DNA of 64,000 bases from Nitratireductor alexandrii. Lineage in GTDB: Bacteria > Pseudomonadota > Alphaproteobacteria > Rhizobiales > Rhizobiaceae. The notes beneath the pieces are model-generated. The model was not told the DNA's origin, did no database searches, and saw only the letters and a program-made list of their open reading frames with translations. A program made the translations under genes and the position numbers. Positions within the stretch are counted from its first letter, which is position 1; each line of letters starts with the position of its first letter. The stretch covers positions 213,932-277,931 of the forward strand of contig NZ_RBVY01000008.1 in assembly GCF_004000215.1 (NCBI RefSeq). Reading direction: 5' to 3'. Positions 12,449 through 21,723 of the stretch are shown here, in pieces.

Positions 12449-13310
12449 TCCGGGTCGCCCGCTGCCGGTCGTCCATGGCCTGTTTGAGGATGCGGGCGGC
12501 AATCAGCGTGAAAGGGGCGCCGCACAGCCAGTATTTGTCCGGGATTTCGACCTCCGCGACCTGGTGCGCAAAGGCGCGGAAGGCCGGATGACGAAAATTT
12601 TCCTGGGCGAGCGCGGGACTGTCGAAGCGCCGTGCGCCGGTCACGATCAGGTCGGGATCGGCGGCGATCAGGCTTTCCAGCGGCAGCCGACCGGCTCCGA
12701 AGATGCCCAGCGAAGCGGCGATGTTGTCGAGCCCGGTTTCGGCGATGACGGCGTCGGCGAGCGAGCCCGGCCCGACCGTATAGCTGTTGGAGGAATAGAC
12801 GGCCACCGAGCCCTGAGCCGGCGATGCGGCCAGCGCGGCAAGCCCGGCGTTAAGATCGGCAAGCAGCATGGCCGCCCGCTCCTGCCGGTTGAGGATCGCG
12901 CCCATGCGGGCGATGTTTTGCCGGACGTCGTCGAAACCGGTTTCCGGCGCGAACTCCTCGACGCGGAAGCCGAGCCGGCGCAGCAACGCCACCGTCGTGC
13001 GCGTCGTGTAGGTGCCGGCAATTACCAGATCCGGCCGCATCAGGAAGATTTCCTCCGCCAAGCCGTGATTGGCGACATAGGCGCGAGCGCGTGCGGCAAG
13101 CACCGATGCGCCCGGATCGGCGGCCAGATACGAGACCGAATGGAGCTGGTCCTTGTCCGCGATCAGCATGGCGAGCTGGTCGGTGCACAGATTCATCGAC
13201 ACGACGCGGGCAGGTGCGGTTTCGGCGCGCGCCAGCGCCGGCGCGCAGACCGCCAGGGCGGCGGCGCACGCCGCCCCGAGCCATCGGCGAAGGACGCGTC
13301 GTTGCGTCAT
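12441..13310 (-). CDS. btuF: Periplasmic cobalamin-binding protein (BtuF-like)
   Basis: Substrate-binding protein of 289 aa with an N-terminal signal peptide (Arg-rich start, hydrophobic core, ALARA cleavage region near residue 29) and no lipobox. The mature part follows the two-lobed BtuF/FepB plan: VVSMNLCTDQLAMLI at the start, PDLVIAGTYTTRT in lobe 1 and a PDLIVTGARR block in lobe 2. It begins 5 bp after the btuB stop and overlaps btuC. Expected role: hand B12 released by the outer membrane receptor to BtuCD. Confidence 0.92.
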   Translation of the reverse strand: MTQRRVLRRWLGAACAAALAVCAPALARAETAPARVVSMNLCTDQLAMLIADKDQLHSVSYLAADPGASVLAARARAYVANHGLAEEIFLMRPDLVIAGTYTTRTTVALLRRLGFRVEEFAPETGFDDVRQNIARMGAILNRQERAAMLLADLNAGLAALAASPAQGSVAVYSSNSYTVGPGSLADAVIAETGLDNIAASLGIFGAGRLPLESLIAADPDLIVTGARRFDSPALAQENFRHPAFRAFAHQVAEVEIPDKYWLCGAPFTLIAARILKQAMDDRQRATRNE

Positions 13311-13315
13311 CGCGA

Positions 13316-15256
13316 TCAGAAACTGCCCTTGAGGCCGAAAAAGGCGACCAGGCCCTGGGTGTTGTAGCCGAGCACGTCCTCGTACTCCTCGTCGAACAGG
13401 TTTTCGATGCGGGCGAACCCCTCGACGGTCTCGTTGAAGCGGAAGCTGCCGCCGACATTGACCACCGTATAGGGCTTCAGCCTCACACGGGAGGATGGAA
13501 AGGTCGAGAAGTCGAGATCGAGCATTTCGCCGTTGAAGACGACTTCGCCGAAGACGCGGGCACGGTTGTCGTAGAAATTATAGGCCGTGTTCAGCGATCC
13601 CGAATGCTTCGGCCGGCGCACTTCCACCAGGCGCGGCCCGCCGGCCACCGTCTGCTCGGTAGCGTCGGTATAGGTATAGGTCGCCGTGGCCGTGAACCCG
13701 TTGAACAGATCGACCGTCGCGGCGACCTCGACGCCCTGGCGCTCGCTGCGGCCGCCGAGATTGACCGGCGTCGGCAAAGGCCCGGCATAGGAGGTGGCGA
13801 TCTCGTTGGTGAGATCCTGGTTGAAATAGGTCAGGTCGACGACCAGCATGCCGCCGAAAAAGCCCTGCTCGACGCCGACATCCCAGCCGAAACTCTCTTC
13901 AGGCAACAGGCCCGGATTGCCGACGAACTGGGTCGGCAGATACCCGAACTGCTCGAAGAAGGTCGGGTTGGTGACCCCGGTGCCCAGCGAGGCGTGCAGG
14001 CGGGTGTCGGTGCCGGGAATGCGCCAGGCAGCGCTGAGGCTGTAGGTGGTGACGTCGCTGAAGGCGTCGTTGTCGTCGCGCCGCAGCGCGGCGTTCAGGG
14101 AGACCTGATCGAGGAACTCGCCGCGATATTCGCCCACGAAGGAATTGGTGTTGCGGGCAAGCTTGTTCGTCAGGTGCGACGGCAGGAAGGTTTCCCGCTC
14201 CCACTCATATCCGCCGGTGAGACGGTGGCGGGCCTCCAGCAGGCTCGGCGTGTCGAATTCCCACGTCGCCTGGTAAAGACCGTTATAGCGAGCACCGGAA
14301 TTGGACGAAGTCAGCGCCCCGCCGGCAAAGTTTTCGCGGAACGTATCGCTGCCGGTAAAGCGCAGCCGCTGGGTCAGCGCGCCGTCGAAGGCGACATGGG
14401 TCGCGCCGAGCGAGCCGAACAGTTCGCGGCTCGCGACCTGGTCGTCCGTGTCGAGCACCTGGCCGTAGGTCGGGCTGCCCCAGCCATAATCCTGCGCGTC
14501 GAGGTCGCTCTTGCGGTCCACGTAACGCAGCGTGCCGTCGACGCTGAGCGCGGGCGTCAGGTCGACCGTGAAACGACCGTTCATCGTGGCGTTGCGGTCG
14601 CCGTCGCGTTCGGTCCCGTAGTCGGAGACGTTGAAACCGCCTGTGTTGCGCAACAGGCCCGACAGCGCCACGTCGTAGTTCTCGCCGCCGCCGCGCATCG
14701 ACAGGCCGCCGAGCCAGGTGCCGTCTGTGCCGGCCTCGGAGCGGATCGAGGTCGAAAATCCGTTGCGCTCGCCGCGCTTGGTGATGATGTTGATCACGCC
14801 GGCGGTGGCGTTGGAGCCCCAAAACGCGCTTTGCGGGCCGCGCAGCACCTCGATGCGCTCGATATCGTCGACCAGAAGGCTGCCGAAATCGAACTCGCCC
14901 GAGGAGGTCTCGTTCATTTCGATGCCGTCGATCATCACCAGCACGTGGTTGCCTTCCGCGCCGCGCATGCGCAGCTGCGTCAGGCCGCCATAGGCGCCGG
15001 TGCGCGACACGGCCACGCCCGGCACCATGCGCAGGGCGTCGGCGACATAGCGCACCCGGTTCTGCTGCAAGGTCTCGCCCGGGATCACCGTGTGCGCGCG
15101 GCCGGACTTTTCGGCCTCCACCGGCGTGCGCCCCTCGCTGATCAACAACCGGTCGAGCTTGGTGATTTCGGTATCGGCGTCGCCCGTGTCCTCGGCCTGC
15201 GCGGTCGTCACACCGGCAAGCGCCAACGCGCCCGCTAGGATATATTTTCTGTGCAT
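13316..15256 (-). CDS. btuB: TonB-dependent outer membrane cobalamin receptor (BtuB-like)
   Basis: Outer membrane gated porin of 646 aa. The start is the ATG at 15256, preceded by AGAGGGG at good spacing; the open frame continues 48 codons upstream into the leader and is rejected. A signal peptide ends near AQAED. The plug domain carries VADALRMVPGVAV, MRGAEGNHVLVMIDGI and ERIEVLRGPQSAFWGSNATAGVINIIT, and the protein ends with an aromatic residue (KGSF), as expected for outer membrane barrels. It is the first gene of the operon and lies directly behind the cobalamin riboswitch, which supports B12 rather than iron as ligand. Confidence 0.95.
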   Translation of the reverse strand: MHRKYILAGALALAGVTTAQAEDTGDADTEITKLDRLLISEGRTPVEAEKSGRAHTVIPGETLQQNRVRYVADALRMVPGVAVSRTGAYGGLTQLRMRGAEGNHVLVMIDGIEMNETSSGEFDFGSLLVDDIERIEVLRGPQSAFWGSNATAGVINIITKRGERNGFSTSIRSEAGTDGTWLGGLSMRGGGENYDVALSGLLRNTGGFNVSDYGTERDGDRNATMNGRFTVDLTPALSVDGTLRYVDRKSDLDAQDYGWGSPTYGQVLDTDDQVASRELFGSLGATHVAFDGALTQRLRFTGSDTFRENFAGGALTSSNSGARYNGLYQATWEFDTPSLLEARHRLTGGYEWERETFLPSHLTNKLARNTNSFVGEYRGEFLDQVSLNAALRRDDNDAFSDVTTYSLSAAWRIPGTDTRLHASLGTGVTNPTFFEQFGYLPTQFVGNPGLLPEESFGWDVGVEQGFFGGMLVVDLTYFNQDLTNEIATSYAGPLPTPVNLGGRSERQGVEVAATVDLFNGFTATATYTYTDATEQTVAGGPRLVEVRRPKHSGSLNTAYNFYDNRARVFGEVVFNGEMLDLDFSTFPSSRVRLKPYTVVNVGGSFRFNETVEGFARIENLFDEEYEDVLGYNTQGLVAFFGLKGSF

Positions 15257-15467
15257 AGCTGCCCCTCTTGCGGCTGGTCGCGCAACCCGACAGGGCGTTG
15301 CGCGGCATGACAAAACCGCAGGCGGAGATCGGTCAGGGGCAGATTGGCAGACATAGACGTTCTCACCCCTCGGCCGTTCCCGGCTGCGGCAACACTTCAT
15401 CGAATGTCACCGCAACGGACGGCCGCGCCTGAACACACCCCGTGTCCTGGCATGGGTGACCGGTCCT

Positions 15468-15642
15468 GGCAGGTCTCCTGACTTCCGTCTCGTCGCCCGG
15501 CTCCGCCTTCCCGGCCGCGAACGGCCAGTGGCATGATGGAAGCGGGCTCAACGGTTACAGTTGCGGGGGCAGCCACGGATTTGGCCGGCATGCGACCTCA
15601 CCGTGTTCCCTTTTCATCCACCCGAGGGCGGAACCAGATCCG
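15468..15642 (-). promoter_or_regulatory. Cobalamin (adenosylcobalamin-type) riboswitch controlling the btu operon
   Basis: Read on the minus strand, the 5' leader holds the conserved blocks in the right order: GGTTC, GAAAAGGGAA followed by GGTG, GGCTGCCCCCGCAACTGTAA, GCCACTGG, GGGAAGGCGG, CGACGAGACGG, and the closing B12 box AGTCAGGAGACCTGCC ending at 15468. About 210 nt separate it from the btuB ATG, enough room for an expression platform. High B12 should reduce expression of btuB and the genes behind it. This is the strongest non-coding call in the window. Confidence 0.97.
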
Positions 15643-15724
15643 AGCGCGACCCTAGAGATATCAGCAAAAGCTTGTCAAGCGCATACGCGGAGAACTCCGG
15701 CGTGGTCCATCGGAAAGTTCTCGC

Positions 15725-17119
15725 TCATCGTTCCGTGCCCGAATAGGCCGGGAGGCGCGTCTCGATCGTGGCGCAGAGATCGAGCAGCACCCGCTCCCTG
15801 CCCGGCTTGCCGACAACCTGGACGCCGAGCGGAATTCCGTTCGCATCGCGCCCGATCGGCAGGGTGACCACCGGCCATCCCAGCAAGGTAACCGGGACGG
15901 TGAAACGGGTCAGCGCGTCGAAATAGAAGAGCGGACCGGCGGCGGTGTCGAAGCGCTGTGCGTAGTCGCGCACCCCGGCCCTGTCCGAGCTCGGGGCGAG
16001 GTGCCGGAACGCGCACAGGCCGGTGACCGGCAAAGCCAGCGCGTCGAGGCCGTCAAAACGCGCGGCGGCCTCGCGCCGCGCTGCGGCCATGCGCGCCAGA
16101 TTGTCGGCATGGCGCGCACCGTCCCTGCGATATCCGGCATGAACGTGGGCGAGGAAACCTGGCGAGCGCCGCGCCGGGCTCCGGTCGCGCCGCATCAGCC
16201 AGCGGATCGGCGCGGGAATCAGCGCACCGGTCTCGTAGCCCATGATCTCACCGAACAGCCGGTAGCTCTCGGGCGCAAACAGCGTCCGCATCGGGTCGGT
16301 CTCGACGGCGATGCCCGTGGCGGCGAGCCGGGTGGAAAACCCGTCCCAGACCGCGCGGGCCGCTGCCTCCATCGGCGCGGGCCCATCCGGCGTCCACAGA
16401 CCGATCCGGTACGATCCCGACGTTTCTTTTCCGGCTTCGGCTCCGGCAAGACAGTCCCAGAGAAAGGCGAGATCGTCGACCCGCCGCGCGATCGGCCCTA
16501 TCCGCGCGAAGTGTTGCAGGCGCTGCCCGCCGGGCAACATGCCATCGGCGGGCCACGCGCCTTCGGTCGGGGTGAGCGAGGTCACGCCGCACCATGCCGC
16601 CGGCAGGCGCAGCGAGCCGGCAAGATCGGCGCCGATATCGAGAAGGCTCATGCCGCTCGCCACCGCCGCCGCGCCGCCGCCCGAGCTGCCGCCGGCGGTG
16701 AAGCGGGGATCGTGCGGGTTGTTGGTGCGGCCGCGCCGTCGGTTGAACGTCTGGAAGTCGAGCGCGTTGGGCGGCAACGCGGTCTTGCCGGTCACCTCCG
16801 CGCCCAGCTCGACCAGCCTGGCCACGATCGTCGCGCTCGCCCGGTCCGCGCGCCGGCTGGGACGCTCGAGCCCAAATGTCCGCGGCCACCCCCCGGCCGC
16901 GATCTGGTCCTTGACCGTGACGGGCAGGCCGTTCAGCGGCCCTTTCGCCGTGCGGGGCGACTGTTCGCGACGGGCCTCGAACGCGTTGACGACCGGTTCG
17001 ACGTCTTCGCGTCGGGCGCGCAAGGCGCCATAGAGGGCTTCGCGCGTCGCTTCGTTTGCGAGCCCGGCGACGGTCTCGCGCAAAGTACGGGTCAGGATTT
17101 CGGGTATGTCGATGGTCAT
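15725..17119 (-). CDS. Amidase-signature family hydrolase
   Basis: Amidase-signature enzyme of 464 aa that hydrolyses an amide of unknown identity. The Ser-cisSer-Lys machinery is visible: Lys in LPVTVKDQ, the Ser-rich loop FTAGGSSGGGAAAVASG, and the nucleophile region DIGADLAGSLRLPA. No signal peptide, so cytosolic. The start is the ATG at 17119 with GGGGAAG just upstream; a TTG four codons earlier is less likely. The gene stands alone between the B12 riboswitch and an AraC regulator transcribed in the same direction, so co-regulation by that AraC protein is possible. Close relatives include indoleacetamide hydrolases and GatA-like amidases, but the substrate is not predictable. Confidence 0.9.
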   Translation of the reverse strand: MTIDIPEILTRTLRETVAGLANEATREALYGALRARREDVEPVVNAFEARREQSPRTAKGPLNGLPVTVKDQIAAGGWPRTFGLERPSRRADRASATIVARLVELGAEVTGKTALPPNALDFQTFNRRRGRTNNPHDPRFTAGGSSGGGAAAVASGMSLLDIGADLAGSLRLPAAWCGVTSLTPTEGAWPADGMLPGGQRLQHFARIGPIARRVDDLAFLWDCLAGAEAGKETSGSYRIGLWTPDGPAPMEAAARAVWDGFSTRLAATGIAVETDPMRTLFAPESYRLFGEIMGYETGALIPAPIRWLMRRDRSPARRSPGFLAHVHAGYRRDGARHADNLARMAAARREAAARFDGLDALALPVTGLCAFRHLAPSSDRAGVRDYAQRFDTAAGPLFYFDALTRFTVPVTLLGWPVVTLPIGRDANGIPLGVQVVGKPGRERVLLDLCATIETRLPAYSGTER

Positions 17120-17170
17120 GGTCTTCCCCAACGCTGCGTTCGCCCCGTTGGATAAGTCCCGCCGACCGGC

Positions 17171-18076
17171 CTAGGCTTTCCCGATCGTGCTTTTGTGGAC
17201 CGGAAGGTGGATAAGCGCACTCAGCGCTGCGCCCGGCGCCTCGATCCGCGACGTCAGATAGGTTTCCACCATCCATCCGGGCCGCAGCCTCAGGTTCAAC
17301 CGGCCCAGGCCGACGCGCGCGGCGCGATGCCATGTCAGGTGCAGCGTGTTCAGCGGGCCGCGATGGGGAAAGATTGCGTAGAGCCCGGCCTCTATCCGCG
17401 TCCGCCCCTCCGCCCAGGCCAGGCCGCGCTCGGTGTCGAAAAGCGCACCGAAATGGGCGACGGCGCTCTGATCCTCGAAGGCGGCGGGACCCTGGGCATA
17501 ACCGGCGGCGAAAGCCGCCTCGTCCTTGCCCAAGACGCGCGCCAGATCGTCGAACGCGGCTTGTGTCGAAGCCAGGTCGGGGAAGTAGCGCCCGTCGATC
17601 ATGCCGGTCGCCCGCCGCCAGCACAGCCATTGCCCCGGCAGTTCCATCAGATCGCAGGCCAAGGCAAACGATTGGGCCTCGACAGGTCTCAGGAAAGGCC
17701 GCGGCGGCGCGCCGCACAGGGCCGGATCGAGCCCATCCCGGCGAAAGGCATCGGGCGTGATGCCGAAATGCGCCTTGAAGGCACGCGTCAGCGCCGCGTG
17801 GGTCTCGAACCCGCAATCGAGTGCGATGTCGAGAATGCGCGCGTCGGTTTGCGAAAGCGCGATCGCCGCGCGTTCGAGCCGCCTGCTTCGGAGATAGCCG
17901 GCAACCGTTTCGCCCGTGGCCGCCGCGAAGCGGCGCTGGAAATGATGCTCGGCCATGCCGCTATCCCGGGCAAGGTCGGCGATCCGGTGGCGGGCGCTCA
18001 GATCGCGCTCGATGACAGCGCAGGCGCGGGCGATTTTGGTGGCGTTGCGTGCGGCAGTGTCGGATGGGGCTGACAT
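17171..18076 (-). CDS. AraC-family regulator with C-terminal GyrI-like effector domain
   Basis: Transcription regulator of 301 aa. The double helix-turn-helix is at the N-terminus (about residues 10-115: ARDSGMAEHHFQRRFAAATG, then LDIALDCGFETHAALTRAFKAHFG), followed by a C-terminal half (about 130-295) resembling GyrI/effector-binding domains such as those of Rob and SbmC. That arrangement usually senses a small molecule. It ends about 50 bp before the amidase start, same strand, so it may control or be co-transcribed with that gene. ATG at 18076. Confidence 0.88.
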   Translation of the reverse strand: MSAPSDTAARNATKIARACAVIERDLSARHRIADLARDSGMAEHHFQRRFAAATGETVAGYLRSRRLERAAIALSQTDARILDIALDCGFETHAALTRAFKAHFGITPDAFRRDGLDPALCGAPPRPFLRPVEAQSFALACDLMELPGQWLCWRRATGMIDGRYFPDLASTQAAFDDLARVLGKDEAAFAAGYAQGPAAFEDQSAVAHFGALFDTERGLAWAEGRTRIEAGLYAIFPHRGPLNTLHLTWHRAARVGLGRLNLRLRPGWMVETYLTSRIEAPGAALSALIHLPVHKSTIGKA

Positions 18077-18275
18077 TGCCCGTCATTACGGAAAAATCGT
18101 CGGTGATCAAAGCCCGCAGCTTTCCGCGCCGGGCCCGGCGTCGGCATGTGTGACAGCCGTTCGCCGAACGCAGCGGGAAAATTTTCGAGACCGCATGCTG
18201 CCGAACATGGTCGGTTCGTGGTAGCCGTTCGCCACACGCGCGCATCATCCAGCGAAACCGAACGGGAGTTTCCCC

Positions 18276-18719
18276 ATGCAGCTCAATGTCTATCTGTCCG
18301 GTGAAATCCATACCGACTGGCGCGAGACGATCGTGTCGGCCTGCGAAGGGCTCGACATCGACTGGTACGGCCCCGTGACCGACCACAGCGCCTCCGACGA
18401 TTGCGGCGTGGAGATCTTCGGCGCCGAAAGCGACAAGTTCTGGCACGACCGCAAGGGGGCGCTGCTCAACGCCGTGCGCATCCGCACCGGCATCGAGCGC
18501 GCCGATGTGCTGGTGGTGTGTTTCGGCGAAAAATACCGGCAATGGAACGCGGCCTTCGACGCCGGCTATGCGGCAGCGCTCGGCAAACCGATCATCGTGT
18601 TGCACCCGCCCGAATTCGACCACGCGCTGAAGGAGGTCGACGCCGCCGCCAACGCGGTCGCGCGGACCCCCGACGAAGTGGCGCGCGCGCTGCGCTACCT
18701 GATCACCGGCGCCCTATAA
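18276..18719 (+). CDS. YtoQ-family protein
   Basis: 147-aa protein matching the YtoQ family in its N-terminal NVYLSGEIHTDWR and the central WHDRKGALLNAVRIRTGIERADVLVVCFGEKYRQWN block. The fold is related to nucleoside 2-deoxyribosyltransferases, but the function of YtoQ proteins is not established. GGGAG lies 8 nt before the ATG. It is divergent from the AraC gene with about 200 bp between them, and a copy of the dispersed palindromic repeat begins directly after its stop codon. Confidence 0.85.
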   Translation: MQLNVYLSGEIHTDWRETIVSACEGLDIDWYGPVTDHSASDDCGVEIFGAESDKFWHDRKGALLNAVRIRTGIERADVLVVCFGEKYRQWNAAFDAGYAAALGKPIIVLHPPEFDHALKEVDAAANAVARTPDEVARALRYLITGAL

Positions 18720-18785
18720 GGCGTTTGCAGGCGAAGTGGCCGCCGGCCCGCCGTTTCAAATGCGTCGAACAAGAGGGTAGAACCG
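18720..18785 (+). repeat. Dispersed palindromic intergenic repeat, copy A
   Basis: Begins GCGTTTGCAGGCGAAG directly behind the ytoQ stop and continues through GCCCGCCGTTT to a GTAGAACC tail. It shares order and spacing of blocks with the copies at 28603, 46936, 52140 and (reverse) 40552. This copy is the most diverged: the outer arm reads CAAATGCG instead of GCAAACGC. Confidence 0.7.
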
Positions 18786-18848
18786 GCAAAGCGGCGCGGC
18801 GGGCTCCGAACCGGCACGCGCGGGCGGGACGGCAAACGGCACGACGCC

Positions 18849-19601
18849 TCAGGCGGACGCGGCGCGGCCGGCCTGAGCCGAAAGCCGGGCAGCCAGTTCG
18901 GTCCGGTTGCGGACGCCGAAACGGTGGCGGAGATTGGCCACGTGCTCCTTCACCGTGTTTTCGGAGATCGCCATGGCGCGCGCGATCTCCTTGTTGCTGC
19001 GTCCCAGGCGCACCAGGCGCGCCACCTCGGCCGAACGGGGCGGCAGGGCGGCTTCGGCACAGCCGCCCGACGGCGCGTGCGCGACGAACCCGCTTTCGGC
19101 GATCCGGTCCAGCGCCATCGAACTCGCGCGGCAGATGATGTCCATGCGCGCGCGAACGAGTTCGTCGGAGCGGCCGCCGTGACCGAGACCGGCCGTATAG
19201 AGGATCCCCGCCAGCGCGCCGTCGAGACATAGCGGGCCGCAGAGATTGCCGTCGTAACCCCAGCGCCGAAGCAGCCTGAACATCTCGCTGTGGCGCCAGT
19301 CGCGGTCGCCGTAGATCGACATGCCGGTGGTGGCGACGGGCCGTTGATGCAGGCTCTCGATCAGCGGATCGTTGGCGCCCAGCCGGTCGGTATAGTCGTC
19401 GAGCATGCCCGGATCGACGTGGTGGCTGTATTTCAGCACCGGCATCGAGCCGTCGAGCAGGTAGAACCCGAGCGTCGGCGTGCCGACGAGCCGGCTGACG
19501 GCGCGCTGGCAGGCAAGCCCGAGTTCGCTCATGGAGCCGCTGCAGGCGATCGAGGCCACGCAGTCGGCCAGCACCGCCTCCGTTACGCGCGGAGCATGCA
19601 T
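18849..19601 (-). CDS. LuxR-family transcriptional regulator
   Basis: 250-aa regulator with a C-terminal LuxR/GerE helix-turn-helix (RSAEVARLVRLGRSNKEIARAMAISENTVKEHVANLRHRFGVRNRTEL, about residues 190-240) and an N-terminal sensory region resembling autoinducer/GAF-like domains. The start is the ATG at 19601, chosen for the GGGAGGA repeats just upstream; the longer frame to 19703 lacks such a signal. It is divergent from the flavin monooxygenase cluster at 19901-23029, so it is the likely regulator of that cluster. No luxI-type synthase is in the window, so it is either an orphan or senses a substrate. Confidence 0.88.
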   Translation of the reverse strand: MHAPRVTEAVLADCVASIACSGSMSELGLACQRAVSRLVGTPTLGFYLLDGSMPVLKYSHHVDPGMLDDYTDRLGANDPLIESLHQRPVATTGMSIYGDRDWRHSEMFRLLRRWGYDGNLCGPLCLDGALAGILYTAGLGHGGRSDELVRARMDIICRASSMALDRIAESGFVAHAPSGGCAEAALPPRSAEVARLVRLGRSNKEIARAMAISENTVKEHVANLRHRFGVRNRTELAARLSAQAGRAASA

Positions 19602-19900
19602 TCCTCCCGTCCTCCCGACATCGACCTCCCCTCCGATCCGATCCGATCGCCCGAACCGCCTCTCCTGCGGCCGGTCGCGCGCAGGCTTCGACCAGTCGAA
19701 CACGGGATCATATCGCGTCGCGGCGCCGGCACCTACCCCCCCGGGCGCGGGGGTTGTCGCCTTGAGCAGGCCGCCAGCATGGTTGCCACATCGGGCGCCG
19801 AGCCGACCGCGTGTACAGCGATCCGCCGGACCATCCCGACGCCAATCGCGCGGCGACGATCGGGTTTCCGCGTTACGCAGTCCACAGGGAGCGCAGATCG
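19602..19900. promoter_or_regulatory. Divergent control region, LuxR gene / monooxygenase cluster
   Basis: About 300 bp without a gene. It should hold the promoters for the LuxR-type gene (leftward) and the monooxygenase operon (rightward). I see an AGGGAG ribosome site before 19901 but no convincing lux-box dyad or strong -35/-10 pair. Confidence 0.4.
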
Positions 19901-21100
19901 ATGAACGTCCACCCCAAGCAACGCGACTACCTCGAACGCGTCGACGAGATCCTGCCGCTCGTGGAGGAACGCGCCGGCGCGGCCGAGGCGCAGGGACACC
20001 TGACCGACGACGTCGTGGCCGCGATGCGCAGCTCCGGCCTCTACACGATGATGTATCCCGCCGCCGTCGGCGGCGGCGACGCGACGCTGGTCGAGATGAT
20101 GCGCGTCGTCGAACGCCTGTCCCACGCCCACGCCTCGGTCGGCTGGTGCACGATGGTCAACAACATGGAAGGCATGATGATGGCGGCCTTCATCGCCGAC
20201 GAAGGCATCGCCACCGTGTTCGCCAACGGGCCGGACATCACGATCGCCGGCAACGGCGTGCCGCGCGGTTTCGCGCGGCCGGTGGACGGCGGATACATGA
20301 TCCGCGGCCGCTGGGCCTATGGCAGCGGCATCCATCACGCCGAATGGATCCACACGGGCTGCTTCATCACCGACCAGGAGGGCAACATGGTGATGGGCGA
20401 GGATGGCCCGAAGATCATCATCACCCACCATCCCCGCGACACGATCAAGCTGCTCGGCAATTGGGACGTGCTCGGCCTGCGCGCCACCGGCAGCTACGAC
20501 TACACCTTGCCGGACGGACAGGAGGAACTGTTCGTGCCCGCCACCATGACCTACCGTTTCGACGACACGGTACCGCTGCGCGGCGGCCCGCAATGCGGTC
20601 TGGGCCTGGCCGGGCTCAGCGCCTTCGGCCATACGAGCTGGGCGCTCGGCGTCGGCCGACGCGTCCTCGACGAACTGGCCAAGGTGATCGTCGAGCGCAC
20701 CGATCCGTTCGGCAAATCGGCCGACAGCCCGAGCTTCCGGTTCCAGTTCGCGCAGGCAGAGGCGCGCTACCGCGCCGCACGCGCGCTGGCCTACGAGACG
20801 TGGCTCGCCATCGACGCGCGCGCCATGAAAGGCGAAGCCCAGCCGCTGGAAGCGGTGACGATGGCCAAATTGTGCCTGCGCCACCTGCACGACGTGATCT
20901 CCGACGTCGCCACTTTCGCCCACCGCGCCGCGCGCGGCGCCTCCCTGCACGCCACCCCGATGCAGCGCGTCTATCGCGACATCCACGCCGGCACCCAACA
21001 TATTCTGATGGCCGACCAGATCGTCGAGGAATGCGGGCGCGCCTTGCTCGGCTTAACCGGCGAGAACGCCGAGTGGACCGTCTTCGGCATCAAGGGATGA
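19901..21100 (+). CDS. Acyl-CoA-dehydrogenase-fold flavin monooxygenase (oxygenase component)
   Basis: 399-aa protein of the acyl-CoA dehydrogenase superfamily in the branch of group D flavin monooxygenases (HsaA, HpaH/C2-like), rather than a true dehydrogenase. Supporting signs are HASVGWCTMVNNMEG, GRWAYGSGIHHAEWIHTGC, WDVLGLRATGSYDY and a C-terminal helical bundle, and the catalytic Glu context of acyl-CoA dehydrogenases is not obvious. Such oxygenases need a partner flavin reductase, which is encoded immediately downstream. ATG at 19901 has AGGGAG upstream; the longer frame from 19811 is not needed. Likely hydroxylates an aromatic or related ring; the substrate is unknown. Confidence 0.85.
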   Translation: MNVHPKQRDYLERVDEILPLVEERAGAAEAQGHLTDDVVAAMRSSGLYTMMYPAAVGGGDATLVEMMRVVERLSHAHASVGWCTMVNNMEGMMMAAFIADEGIATVFANGPDITIAGNGVPRGFARPVDGGYMIRGRWAYGSGIHHAEWIHTGCFITDQEGNMVMGEDGPKIIITHHPRDTIKLLGNWDVLGLRATGSYDYTLPDGQEELFVPATMTYRFDDTVPLRGGPQCGLGLAGLSAFGHTSWALGVGRRVLDELAKVIVERTDPFGKSADSPSFRFQFAQAEARYRAARALAYETWLAIDARAMKGEAQPLEAVTMAKLCLRHLHDVISDVATFAHRAARGASLHATPMQRVYRDIHAGTQHILMADQIVEECGRALLGLTGENAEWTVFGIKG

Positions 21101-21156
21101 CGCCCGACCTCGATCGCCCGCCGCATGGCCGAGAGACGTTTGCCGGGAGAAGGCCG

Positions 21157-21723
21157 ATGAATGCCGAGCCCGCCCAGCGCGCCCCGCGAATCGTCGGCTT
21201 TTGCGGCACGACCTGGCGTCCGGCCCGTGCGTGCGCTCTGGTCGAGGCCGTCGGCGGCGAATTGCGGCGCGCGCACGGCCTGCACCCGGTCGTCCACGAC
21301 CTGGTCGACGCGGTGCCCGATCTGTGCTCGACCCGGCCCGAGGCGATGGGGCCGCGCGCCCGCGCGCTCCTGGCCGAGTTGCAGGCCGCCGACGGCATCA
21401 TCATCGGCTGCCCGGTCTTCCAGGGCTCCTTCCCGGGCCTGTTCAAACACGTCTTCGACATGGTCGCGCCCGGTGCGTTGCGCGACCGGCCGGTGCTCTT
21501 GACGGCGGTTGGCGGCGGTATGCGCCATTCGCTGATGGTGGAGCATCAGCTTCGCCCGCTGTTCGGCTTCTTCGAGGCCCGTACCGTGCCGACCGCCGTC
21601 TATGCCTGCGCGGCAGAACTCGAGCCCGGCCGCCCGCTGCCGGTGCCGCTGACGACGCGGATCGGCATCGCCGCCGAGCAGTTCGCCAGGCAATTCGACC
21701 ACCGCAGGGCTTCGGCCGCATGA
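21157..21723 (+). CDS. NADPH-dependent FMN reductase
   Basis: 188-aa flavodoxin-like reductase (SsuE/MsuE type). Visible features: N-terminal RIVGFCGTTWRPARACAL phosphate loop region, GCPVFQGSFPGLFKHVFDMV in the middle, and an AVGGGMRHSLMVEHQLRPLF block. Start at the ATG 21157 with GGGAGAAGG upstream; another ATG at 21097 overlaps the stop of the oxygenase gene (ATGA) and would add 20 residues. It probably supplies reduced FMN to the oxygenase encoded just before. The next gene overlaps its stop. Confidence 0.87.
   Translation: MNAEPAQRAPRIVGFCGTTWRPARACALVEAVGGELRRAHGLHPVVHDLVDAVPDLCSTRPEAMGPRARALLAELQAADGIIIGCPVFQGSFPGLFKHVFDMVAPGALRDRPVLLTAVGGGMRHSLMVEHQLRPLFGFFEARTVPTAVYACAAELEPGRPLPVPLTTRIGIAAEQFARQFDHRRASAA

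Noticed and set aside
19480..21723. 747-aa fused frame
   Set aside because: Only its last 188 codons (flavin reductase) are real; the rest is out-of-frame reading of the monooxygenase gene.
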